Translations under genes and position numbers: made by a program
Shown here: positions 1-6,601 of the stretch, piece by piece
How positions within the stretch are numbered: the stretch's first letter is position 1
Layout: every line of letters begins with the position of its first letter
Assembly (NCBI RefSeq): GCF_052145335.1
Contig: NZ_JBKQOU010000047.1
Coordinates: 1 to 8,887, forward strand
Length of the DNA stretch: 8,887 nt
Reading direction: 5' to 3'
From: Rhodoblastus sp052145335
Lineage (GTDB): Bacteria; Pseudomonadota; Alphaproteobacteria; Rhizobiales; Beijerinckiaceae
The notes under the pieces: generated by a model
What the model saw: the letters and a program-made list of their open reading frames with translations, nothing else
What the model was told of the DNA's origin: nothing
Databases searched by the model: none

Positions 1-699
1 CGCCGCCAGCGCTTCACCGGAAAGCATATTGCCAAGCTTACCGGTGTCTCGACGGCGACCGTCAGCCGCATTCTTAGGCGCGCCAGGTTGAGCCGCATGC
101 GCGATCTTGAGCCCGCTGAGCCGGTCAAGCGCTATGAACGGCAAAACCCCGGCGAGTTGATCCATATCGACATCAAGAAACTTGGGCGTTTCGAGCGCGT
201 CGGCCATCGCATCACCGGCGACCGCAGAGGCCAGAGCAATAGCCGGGGCGTCGGCTGGGAGTTCGTCCATGTCTGCATCGACGACGCCTCGCGCATCGCT
301 TTCACCCAGATCAAGCCGGATGAGAAGGCGGTCAGCGCCGTCGAGTTCCTGAAAGCGTCCGTCGCCTATTACAAGAGCCTGGGCGTCAAGATCACCCGCG
401 TGATGACCGACAACGGCTCCTGCTATAAATCCTTCGCCTTTGCCAGAGCCTGCAAGCGCTTGCGCCTCAAGCACATCCGCACCAAGCCCTATACGCCCAA
501 GACCAACGGCAAGGCCGAACGCTTCATCCAGACGGCATTGCGGGAATGGGCTTATGCGATGGCCCATCCATCATCCGATCAGCGCGCTGCGGAGCTGCCG
601 CACTGGATGCACAGATACAACTGGCATCGTCCACACGGCGGCATAAAATACCAAACGCCCATCAGTCGCCTCGGTCTAACCGGGGACACAACCTGTTGA
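1..699 (+). CDS. IS481-family DDE transposase, 5' truncated by the window
   Basis: The enzyme cuts and joins the ends of its own IS element. The frame is open from base 1, which gives 232 visible residues. First comes part of a helix-turn-helix (KLTGVSTATVSRILRR, about bases 34-81), then an RNase H-like catalytic core (rve). The three DDE acids are visible: Asp in ELIHIDIKK (codon 169-171), Asp in VMTDNGS and Glu in NGKAERFIQ. The motif YNWHRPHGGIKYQTPISRL near the end is typical of the family. The expected C-terminus (a NLLRLH-type ending) is present in the sequence but in another frame. The gene's own frame reads GDTTC and stops at 697-699, so two extra bases (or one missing base) near 686-690 have changed the tail. 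The catalytic core is intact, so activity in trans cannot be excluded. Confidence 0.92.
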   Translation, partial: RRQRFTGKHIAKLTGVSTATVSRILRRARLSRMRDLEPAEPVKRYERQNPGELIHIDIKKLGRFERVGHRITGDRRGQSNSRGVGWEFVHVCIDDASRIAFTQIKPDEKAVSAVEFLKASVAYYKSLGVKITRVMTDNGSCYKSFAFARACKRLRLKHIRTKPYTPKTNGKAERFIQTALREWAYAMAHPSSDQRAAELPHWMHRYNWHRPHGGIKYQTPISRLGLTGDTTC

Positions 700-710
700 G
701 GCTCCACACA
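1..710 (+). mobile_element. IS481-family insertion sequence, right part only
   Basis: The left end lies outside the window. The transposase reading frame is open from the first base. The right end is placed at about 708-710, because the minus-strand text starting there (TGTGTGGAGCCTCAACAGG) begins with TGT, as IS481-family ends usually do. Homology to a PQQ dehydrogenase resumes just beyond it, on the opposite strand. Without the left end, the inverted repeat and target duplication cannot be verified, so the exact boundary is uncertain by a few bases. Confidence 0.8.
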
Positions 711-1596
711 GCGTCGTTGCCCAAAGGTTGTCGCCGGGCCTTTGCTCGGCGTTCCAGGGACCGGGATTGGCGGTGCTGTAATATAGCAGGTTCAGAACGG
801 GATCGTAGGAAAACCATCCCCACAGCGTGCCGCCGCCGATCTTCCAGGCGTCCGGGGGCCACGAGGCGACACCGAGGTCCTTGCCCTTCAGCCAGTCGTA
901 AGGCGGCTTGAAATCGGCGCCGATCAGCACGTCCTTGTCCGGACCGGTCGAACAGCCGATATAGGCGATCTTGCCGGTGTTTTCGTCGAGCACGGTGACG
1001 CGTCCGCGCACGCCCATTTCGCCGCCGCTGATGCCGACGAACACCTTGCCCTGCACCACCATGGGCGCGGCGGTCGTGGTCTCGCCGAGATTGATGTCGC
1101 CGGTCTTGGTGCTCCACACTTCGCGCCCGGTTTTTGCGTCGAGCGCCACCGCATGATTGTCGAGGGTGACGAGAAAGATCTTGCCAGAATCATAGGCGAC
1201 GCCACGCGTGACGACATCGCAGCAGGCGACGCCCTGCGCGGCGCGATCGGTATTGGGGACGTAGGTCCATTTCAGCTCGCCCGTTGTCGCGTCGAGGGCG
1301 AAGACCTTGTTGGGATACGAGCTGATGGCATACATCGTGTCGCCGATGATCAGCGGCGCCGCTTCCTGTCCGCGCGTTTCCCCGAGCGAAAACATCCAGG
1401 CGACCTGCAGGCCGCCGACATTGCCGGCGTTCAGCTCATCGAGGCCGCTGAATCGCGTATTGGCGTAATCATGCGCGGCCATGACCCATTGCGCGGGGTC
1501 CTGGCTGAGCTTTTGCAGATCGTCCGCAGCCGCTTCGCTGACGAAAGCAAGCGCCAGCGAAGCGGCGGATAGAAAACGGGCCTGTCTCATGCGCAT
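676..1596 (-). pseudogene. PQQ-dependent methanol/ethanol dehydrogenase (XoxF-like), 3' half lost
   Basis: Intact relatives are periplasmic quinoproteins of about 570-600 residues that oxidise methanol or other alcohols and pass electrons to cytochrome c. Here only about 295 native residues remain. After ...RPGDNLWATT the frame runs into the IS end (about 711) and stops at 676. With the start at 1596, residues 1 to about 24 form a signal peptide ending near SEAAA. The vicinal disulfide of the PQQ site is at Cys125-Cys126 (ACCDVV). The PQQ/metal ligands are Glu193 (SGGEMG) and Asn277 (STANPG). The catalytic Asp, and the second Asp that marks lanthanide enzymes, lie just past the break, so the product should be inactive. 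ATG 1596 is chosen because GGGAG lies 7 nt upstream; ATG 1590 is the alternative. Both overlap the end of the ctaG gene. Confidence 0.88.
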
Positions 1597-2348
1597 TGAC
1601 CGTCTCCCTGCACAGACCACGCGGCCGTGGTCTTCCTGGTCTCATCGAGGTTTCGGCTCAGGGCTATGACCGAATAGAGGGTGATCAGCAGTCCCGCGGG
1701 AATCCACATCAGCAACCCGCCCAGTTGCTGGTCGGCGAGCGGGCTCAGGCCCCAGGGCCAGGTCGTGTCCTTGTGGACCACGAAAAGCGGAAAGCGCGAA
1801 AAGGTCAGGAACGCGCCGAGCGCGCTCATCTGCAGGCCGGTGAAAGTGACCGCAAGAAAGGCGACAAAGCCGCGCGCCGAAAAAATCGCGCGCCACAGCC
1901 AGATCGCCGCGAACAAGGACGACAAGTGCATCCCCCAATAAGTCAAGTTATTCGTCAGCGTCGCGTCATAGGGGGCCGGCATGTGCCAGAACCACAGGAC
2001 AGCCGCGAAAACGAGACTGGCGGCCGCAAGGGCAAGGTTGTTGGGCGCTTTCGGCTGGAGATCGAAAACGGGAGCAAGGCCAGCGACAAGCAGGGGAGCG
2101 GCGACGAAATCCAGCGCCATATGCTGCCCGACGCGCGCGGAAAACAAGGCGACGCTGAGATTGCAGAGGGGCGACACGAAGGCGAGCGAGAGCATCGCCC
2201 AGCCGATCATGAAAAGACTCGTTCGACCGCGCGCCTCGCCAACGATCAAAGCAAGAACAAGAAAAATCACGAGGGCGGCCAAAAGATGGGGATCTGCCAG
2301 CGCTCCCGGTACAGGCGCATGACCGCAGTAGGGAATAAATGGCGGCAT
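1587..2348 (-). CDS. ctaG: caa3-type cytochrome c oxidase assembly factor CtaG
   Basis: This is a polytopic inner-membrane protein of the caa3_CtaG family (Pfam PF09678), linked to maturation of the copper site of heme-copper oxidases. Its 253 residues contain about seven hydrophobic segments. Family hallmarks visible are the N-terminal YCGHAPVPG, QHM at 75-77, WFWHMPAPYDATL at 119-131, HLSSLFAA at 141-148 and DQQLGGLLMWIP at 206-217. The conserved His residues and Met pairs are candidate copper ligands. It is unrelated to the CtaG/Cox11 copper chaperone. Its TGA stop overlaps the start region of the dehydrogenase gene (ATGA if ATG 1590 is used), which implies co-transcription and coupled translation. 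No oxidase subunits are in the window. The leader contains a 9-bp hairpin that covers the only Shine-Dalgarno-like sequence. Confidence 0.9.
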   Translation of the reverse strand: MPPFIPYCGHAPVPGALADPHLLAALVIFLVLALIVGEARGRTSLFMIGWAMLSLAFVSPLCNLSVALFSARVGQHMALDFVAAPLLVAGLAPVFDLQPKAPNNLALAAASLVFAAVLWFWHMPAPYDATLTNNLTYWGMHLSSLFAAIWLWRAIFSARGFVAFLAVTFTGLQMSALGAFLTFSRFPLFVVHKDTTWPWGLSPLADQQLGGLLMWIPAGLLITLYSVIALSRNLDETRKTTAAWSVQGDGQCA

Positions 2349-2355
2349 CGATGAG

Positions 2356-2395
2356 TCTCGCCCGCTGAAAAACGCCTCAACGCGGACGGGCGAGA
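2356..2395 (-). promoter_or_regulatory. Hairpin in the ctaG leader covering the ribosome-binding site
   Basis: Bases 2356-2364 (TCTCGCCCG) and 2387-2395 (CGGGCGAGA) are a perfect 9-bp inverted repeat with a 22-base loop. In the ctaG mRNA the second arm is GGGCGAGA, 7 nt before the ATG, and is the only purine-rich candidate ribosome-binding site. A folded leader would hide it, so translational control is possible. The repeat could instead be a protein operator or chance in GC-rich DNA. Confidence 0.35.
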
Positions 2396-2560
2396 TCGGT
2401 TACGCAATATTGACGGGCCAACGTGCGAGCGCGGTCACCCGCCCGCGTATGTCGGCGCCGCGGTTTTTTGCTATGAAAGATTTTTGGCGCGAGCAATCGG
2501 GACGCTCGAGCGCGCGTTTCGTGAAAGTCAGGCTTCCGATTCATCGCCCTGACGGGAGAA

Positions 2561-4372
2561 ATGATGATCCGCTTCCTCAGGTTTCCCAGAATTAGCCTTT
2601 TGAAAGCGCGCGGACCGCCGCGCGCCGAGGTCGAGCTCTGGCGGCTCTGTCTCCTGGCGTTGTGCATCGGCGTCTTTACCGGGGTTGGGTCGGCCGTGTT
2701 CCGAGCCCTGATCGGGCTATTTTACAACCTCTCCTATCTCGGACGCTGGTCGTTCGTTCTCGACGCAAACCGTCTCGATCCCCCGAGTCCATGGGGCGAT
2801 CTGGTTTTTTTCGCGCCGATCGTCGGAGGCCTGATCGTCGTTTTCCTGGTCCGGAATTTCGCGCCGGAAGCCAAGGGCCACGGCGTGGCGGAAGTGATGG
2901 ACGCGATCTATTACAAGGGCGGCGACATCCGTGGCGTGGTTGCGGTGGTGAAATCGCTCGCCTCAGCCATTTCGATTGGGACCGGCGCCGCCGTGGGCCG
3001 GGAAGGTCCAATCATTCAGATCGGCTCGGCGCTGGGATCGACCTTGGGCCGGGTGGCGCGCCTCGCGACATCGCAAAAGATCACGCTGCTTTCCGCGGGC
3101 GCGGGCGCGGGCATCGCCGCGACCTTCAACACGCCCCTCGGCGGGGTTCTCTTCGCGACCGAAATCCTCCTGCCCGAAATCTCCAATCGGACCTTTTTGC
3201 CGGTAGTCATCGCCACAGGCGCCGCGACCTATACCGGTCGGGTTCTCCTTGGCGGAGCGCCCGCTTTCATCATGCCGCGCTTCGAAGGGGCCGAGCTCAG
3301 CAGCGCCTGGCCAATGGATTTGCTGGTCATCGTCGTGCTCGGCGCGGCGAGCGGACTGGCGGCCTGGGCGTTCATCCGTCTGCTGGCGTTTTTCGAAGAC
3401 TGGTTCCCTGCCTTGCCCGGCGGAGCCTATGTTCAGGTAGCAGCCGGGATGGCCGTGATCGGCGCCATGATGGTTGGCTTTACCCGCTTCTTCGGCCATC
3501 CCTTCATCAATGGCGTCGGTTATGGGGTGATCCAGTCGATCCTTGAATCGCAAATGACCGTTCCCGTTCTTCTGGTGATCCTGGTCGCAGCGAAAATCCT
3601 GGCGACTTCGATCAGTCTTGGATCTGGCGCATCGGGCGGCATATTTTCTCCACTGCTGTTCATCGGCGCGACATTGGGCGGCAGCGTGGGATTTGGCGCG
3701 CTGGCGGTCGCGCCACACCTCGATCTTTCTCCCGCCTCCTGCGCCATCATCGGCATGGCGGCGATGGTCGGCGCCGGAACGGGCGGCGTCATGACCGCCA
3801 TAGTCATGATTTTCGAAATGACGCGCGACTACGCCGTCATCGTGCCGGTGATCATCGCCGTGGCCTTCGGTTCCGGCGTGCGCCGCGCCCTGATCGGCGA
3901 CACGATCTACACGATCAAGCTGCGCCATCGAGGGCATCACATTCCGCAGGATCGGCATGCGAACCTTTATCTCGTCCAGCAAGCCGAATCGATCATGGAA
4001 GCCGACTTCATCGTCGCCCAGCCCGGCGCCAGACTGTTTGACGTGCTCAGCGCGATTCCACCCGGCAAGAACGTGACGCCACCAATCGTGGTCGCCAACG
4101 CCACGCATATTTGCGGCATGGTTCCTGTGCGCTCGGGACTTTGGACGCAAGCCTTGCGCGACCCGTCGGTCACGGTCGATGCGCTGGCGCAGAGGGACTA
4201 TATCCTCGCCCGCGAAAAGGACCTGCTCAGCCGCGTGTTCGAGCGCATGCACCGGCATGGGCGCAGCGCCGCCATCGTCGTCGGAGGAACCGGCGTTCCG
4301 CGGCGCGAGGACATCCGCGGCGTCATCACCAAGCGCAGCATAGCCGACGCCGTGATCCAGTCGGCAAAATGA
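2561..4372 (+). CDS. ClC-family chloride channel/antiporter with C-terminal CBS domains
   Basis: This integral membrane protein of 603 residues moves chloride or related anions. The ClC core spans about residues 25-455. It shows the three filter motifs as KGHGVAE (105-111, in place of GSGIP), GREGP (146-150, with the gating glutamate Glu148) and GIFSP (360-364), plus the central Tyr450 (IYTIKL). The intracellular proton glutamate of CLC-ec1 (Glu203) aligns with Ile202 in GVLFATEIL, so proton coupling is doubtful and this may be a channel or uniporter. Residues about 474-600 form two CBS domains, usually nucleotide-sensing. ATG 2561 is only 2 nt from GGGAG, whereas the next codon, ATG 2564, has better spacing (5 nt) and may be the true start. 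The gene is divergent from ctaG across 212 bp. That gap shows no gene, only the ctaG leader hairpin. Confidence 0.95.
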   Translation: MMIRFLRFPRISLLKARGPPRAEVELWRLCLLALCIGVFTGVGSAVFRALIGLFYNLSYLGRWSFVLDANRLDPPSPWGDLVFFAPIVGGLIVVFLVRNFAPEAKGHGVAEVMDAIYYKGGDIRGVVAVVKSLASAISIGTGAAVGREGPIIQIGSALGSTLGRVARLATSQKITLLSAGAGAGIAATFNTPLGGVLFATEILLPEISNRTFLPVVIATGAATYTGRVLLGGAPAFIMPRFEGAELSSAWPMDLLVIVVLGAASGLAAWAFIRLLAFFEDWFPALPGGAYVQVAAGMAVIGAMMVGFTRFFGHPFINGVGYGVIQSILESQMTVPVLLVILVAAKILATSISLGSGASGGIFSPLLFIGATLGGSVGFGALAVAPHLDLSPASCAIIGMAAMVGAGTGGVMTAIVMIFEMTRDYAVIVPVIIAVAFGSGVRRALIGDTIYTIKLRHRGHHIPQDRHANLYLVQQAESIMEADFIVAQPGARLFDVLSAIPPGKNVTPPIVVANATHICGMVPVRSGLWTQALRDPSVTVDALAQRDYILAREKDLLSRVFERMHRHGRSAAIVVGGTGVPRREDIRGVITKRSIADAVIQSAK

Positions 4373-4378
4373 CTGGAT
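4355..4378 (+). terminator. Possible terminator hairpin over the ClC stop codon
   Basis: ATCCAGTC (4355-4362) and GACTGGAT (4371-4378) form a perfect 8-bp stem with an 8-base loop. It spans the TGA at 4370-4372 and is followed by TTCC only, with no real T-run. It could stop transcription or protect the 3' end of the ClC mRNA. Evidence is limited to the symmetry and position. Confidence 0.35.
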
Positions 4379-4492
4379 TTCCGTCAAACCATCGGAACGA
4401 TATCGCCACGTTCGTGTTGGTCGCAGGCTACGTCGCGAGGAAAACGTTTCGGCAACGCATCATTCGACCTGACGCAAAGGGATAGCGCAAGC

Positions 4493-4949
4493 TTGTCCGA
4501 AAAGACCTCTTGTATTCTCGTTTTGCAAGGCGGCGGGACGATTTTCATCATGGACTGTGGAGCGCCGAGGGTCCGGCCCCGGACACGATGGAAGCGGTCG
4601 CCTGGCGCGACAAGCAGATCAGATATGCGAGCACGACGCCGCAATATGTCCAGGCGATGGCGTCAAAGGTCAAGTTGCGGCACGCTCTGCAATTGCTCGA
4701 TGAGCTGTTTCCAGCCAGCGGCTCGATCTGGTGCATATTGTTTATCACCCGGACCGGGATCAGATCCCTTCCAGCGACGCTGAATTCTCGCGCCCGTCCA
4801 TCGCCGAGCGGCGCAAGGCCGGCCTCGACGACATGCGACGCGCCCTGGCGGAGAGCCCATGGCTTCGCCGGCTTAAACCGGAACATCTCGGATGCTCGAT
4901 CCATCGCGTGGCCCGCGACGGAGCCACCACGCTGGATCCCTCCAGCTGA
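4493..4949 (+). pseudogene. Patatin-like phospholipase (DUF3734 type), internally deleted and frameshifted
   Basis: Intact members are patatin lipid acyl hydrolases of roughly 350-420 residues. A TTG at 4493 opens SEKTSCILVLQGGG, which matches the family's LVLQGGGALGAY start with its oxyanion-hole glycines. Straight after it, near 4537, the text jumps to TIFIMD and then LWSAEGPAPDTMEAV, the C-terminal DUF3734-like part, so the GxSxG serine and most of the hydrolase domain are gone. The frame then changes at about 4555 (frame 2 to 1) and at about 4722 (frame 1 to 3). Both changes fit a one-base loss. The last part reads LDLVHIVYHPDRDQIPSSD, then EFSRPSIAERRKAGLDDMRR, and ends at TGA 4947-4949; the relatives carry VDLVHLIYR and DYEFSR here. 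The frames and the split are seen directly. The family match is from memory, without alignment. Confidence 0.75.
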
Positions 4950-5063
4950 GTTCGGGCTTGGTTTCCCTTGGCCATTCGGTGCGCCATGATTGCGCTCTTC
5001 CACTCATCGCTTGGATGTAGATAGTCTTCAAAAATTCCATCTGATTACAAAATATTAATCTTA

Positions 5064-5088
5064 GAAACCTGCGTTTCGATAAGGCGTT
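5064..5088 (+). promoter_or_regulatory. Possible EcfG-type stress promoter before the PRC-barrel gene
   Basis: GAAAC (5064-5068), a 16-base spacer and CGTT (5085-5088) resemble the alphaproteobacterial EcfG consensus GGAAC-N16/17-CGTT with one mismatch. The -10 element lies 27 bases before the ATG. The surrounding 5010-5115 is clearly more AT-rich than its neighbours, as promoters often are. GAAAC and GTTTC (5073-5077) also form a 5-bp inverted repeat. From 4950 to 5063 I see no gene. Confidence 0.4.
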
Positions 5089-5115
5089 TTACTAATACGC
5101 AATAAGGAGGAAAAA

Positions 5116-5760
5116 ATGAAAATCCCTGTCTTGGCCGCCGCAGCCGGCCTCGCCCTCACACAAGTTGCTTACGCTCAAACAAGCAATGCTCAGCCACAGC
5201 CCAACAATGCTCAGAGTCAGTCCAAGGGAAGCATTCGCCAGGATATCAAGTCCAGCCTTGAGCGCTCGGGCTTTAGGGACATTAACATCGAGCCGGAAGC
5301 GTTTTTCATCAGCGCAAAGGACAAATCCGGCAACCCGGTCATGATTTCGGTCGACCCGAATTCGTTCGAGGAGGTGACTGCTTACCAGGCGGGTGAACCG
5401 AATGGAGCCAACCAGAGCAAAGCTTCGAGCCAGAAGATCGGCATGTTCACCACCGTTCCTTCGAGCGATAAATTGAGCTCCAACCTCGTCGGCCTGAGTG
5501 TTTACAACAACGCCAATCAGGATATCGGCACGGTGAAGGACATAAGCTTGGACCAGAACGGCGTTCAGGCTTACATCTTGGCAGTCGGCGGATTCCTCGG
5601 CATGGGCGACCATTATGTCGCGGTGAACCCGTCCGCGCTCAACATCACCTATAATTCCACGGATAAGAAATGGCACGCAGCCATGAACGCCACGGCCGAC
5701 CAGCTCAAGGCTGCGCCGGAGTTCAAGTATAGCGGCGTACAACACGCAAGTAATAAGTAA
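5116..5760 (+). CDS. Secreted PRC-barrel domain protein
   Basis: The product has 214 residues. Residues 1-20 are a Sec signal peptide with likely cleavage at AYA|Q. A Gln/Asn/Ser-rich linker (21-38) contains two copies of an NAQxQ unit, encoded by the repeated CAATGCTCAG. Residues 39-90 (RQDIKSSLERSGFRDINIEPEAF...) resemble a small PepSY-like fold with alternating strands. Residues 120-175 (SNLVGLSVYNNANQDIGTVK..., then VAVNPSALNI) are a PRC-barrel domain, as found in many exported alphaproteobacterial proteins of unknown, often stress-related, role. The start is firm: AAGGAGG lies 6 nt before ATG 5116. A strong hairpin follows the stop codon, and the EcfG-like element upstream suggests stress control. 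The precise function is unknown. Confidence 0.88.
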   Translation: MKIPVLAAAAGLALTQVAYAQTSNAQPQPNNAQSQSKGSIRQDIKSSLERSGFRDINIEPEAFFISAKDKSGNPVMISVDPNSFEEVTAYQAGEPNGANQSKASSQKIGMFTTVPSSDKLSSNLVGLSVYNNANQDIGTVKDISLDQNGVQAYILAVGGFLGMGDHYVAVNPSALNITYNSTDKKWHAAMNATADQLKAAPEFKYSGVQHASNK

Positions 5761-5776
5761 TACCCTGTAAAGCTAA

Positions 5777-5800
5777 AAGCGGAGGCGCAGGCCTCCGCTT
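5777..5800 (+). terminator. Strong hairpin after the PRC-barrel gene
   Basis: AAGCGGAGGC (5777-5786) and GCCTCCGCTT (5791-5800) pair perfectly over 10 bp with the loop GCAG, 17 bases past the stop codon. The following bases are GCTGCATTTA, with no clean T-run, so termination may be partial. The position between two genes and the stem strength make a terminator the likeliest role. It also argues against a TTG start at 5799 for the next gene. Confidence 0.7.
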
Positions 5801-5855
5801 GCTGCATTTACAGAAGCTCGGAGCCGGACGCTCCACAGGCCAAAAGGCCAAGGCT

Positions 5856-6533
5856 ATGTTCGAGCCAACGCCCGGAAACGCCGGGAACAAGTTTCCGCTG
5901 ATCGCCGCTATGGCTGCCGCCGGCGCCATGCTGGCGGCCACGCTTTTCAGTGACCCATACATGAGTCGATACGTGGAAAGCGACCGCCATCTGACGACGG
6001 ATGCGAAATTGCAGATCGCATTGCAGGCCTACCGTTCGGGCCATGACGCGGCCGCTTTGAAACTGCTCGCGCCACTGGCCAACGCTGGCGACGCCAAGGC
6101 GCAATATTGGCTGGCAGATATTTACGACAATGATCCGGGCGCCAAATCGGATGCGGCGAAAGCGCTAGCCTTGCTTCAAAAGTCTGCCGAGCACGGATTC
6201 GCGCCAGCGGAAACTCGGCTCGGCACAGTTTATCTGAACGGAACTACGACGCTGCAGGATTTCGGAAAGGCTCAATTCTGGCTGAGCAAAGCCGCGACAG
6301 CCGGCGATGCTAAAGCACGAGAACAGCTTGGGCGGATTTTTGCAGTGGGGCTTGGCGTGCCGCAAGACAAGGCTGAAGCCTATGGCTGGTATGAAAATGC
6401 GACGCTTCGGGGTAATCAGTCGGCCGAGAGCGAAAGAGACGAATTGCTTAAACGAATGTCCCCGACGGAAATCAACAAGGGCGAGCAAATCGCCGGACAA
6501 ATTGCCGCGAACATCAAACCGGCCCAGTCATGA
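5856..6533 (+). CDS. Membrane-anchored Sel1-repeat (TPR-like) protein
   Basis: This is a helical-repeat scaffold protein of 225 residues. Residues about 12-31 (KFPLIAAMAAAGAMLAATLF) form one membrane segment, so the repeats probably face the periplasm. Three Sel1-like repeats follow: about 79-114 (DAKAQYWLADIYDN...ALALLQKSAEHG), 115-150 (APAETRLGTVYLNG...AQFWLSKAATAG) and 151-187 (DAKAREQLGRIFAVG...AYGWYENATLRG). A longer frame starts at TTG 5799, but that codon lies in the hairpin. ATG 5856 has AAAAGG 8 nt upstream and gives a normal N-terminus. Sel1 proteins usually mediate protein contacts in envelope, stress or cell-cycle functions, and nothing here fixes the partner. The next gene follows after 68 bp on the same strand. 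Confidence 0.85.
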   Translation: MFEPTPGNAGNKFPLIAAMAAAGAMLAATLFSDPYMSRYVESDRHLTTDAKLQIALQAYRSGHDAAALKLLAPLANAGDAKAQYWLADIYDNDPGAKSDAAKALALLQKSAEHGFAPAETRLGTVYLNGTTTLQDFGKAQFWLSKAATAGDAKAREQLGRIFAVGLGVPQDKAEAYGWYENATLRGNQSAESERDELLKRMSPTEINKGEQIAGQIAANIKPAQS

Positions 6534-6601
6534 CTCGGCCAAGTCGCTGCAGCATGCATCGCCGCAGGATTCAACAGTAAAAGGATGGGACGGAGCGGGC
6601 A

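Noticed and set aside
1596..2354. Plus-strand open frame (252 residues) opposite ctaG
   Set aside because: It is charged, low-complexity-like text opposite a gene with clear CtaG motifs; shadow frame.
2963..4387. Long minus-strand open frame (474 residues) opposite the ClC gene
   Set aside because: It is rich in Asp, His, Arg and Gly without domain-like patterns, and lies opposite a clearly real membrane protein. It is a frame shadow of GC-rich codons.
4510..4989. A single 159-residue plus-strand gene after ClC
   Set aside because: Only its middle part (about 4554-4722) looks like protein. The family-like text continues in other frames on both sides, so it is part of the phospholipase pseudogene.
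5084..5100. GCGT...ACGC inverted repeat before the PRC-barrel gene
   Set aside because: It is only 4 bp with a 9-base AT-rich loop; too weak to call a structure.
5092..5745. Minus-strand open frame (217 residues) opposite the PRC-barrel gene
   Set aside because: The plus strand has an ideal ribosome-binding site, signal peptide and domain. The minus frame has none of these.
5799..5855. TTG 5799 as start of the Sel1-repeat gene
   Set aside because: It lies in the terminator-like hairpin and has no ribosome-binding site. ATG 5856 has a suitable one.
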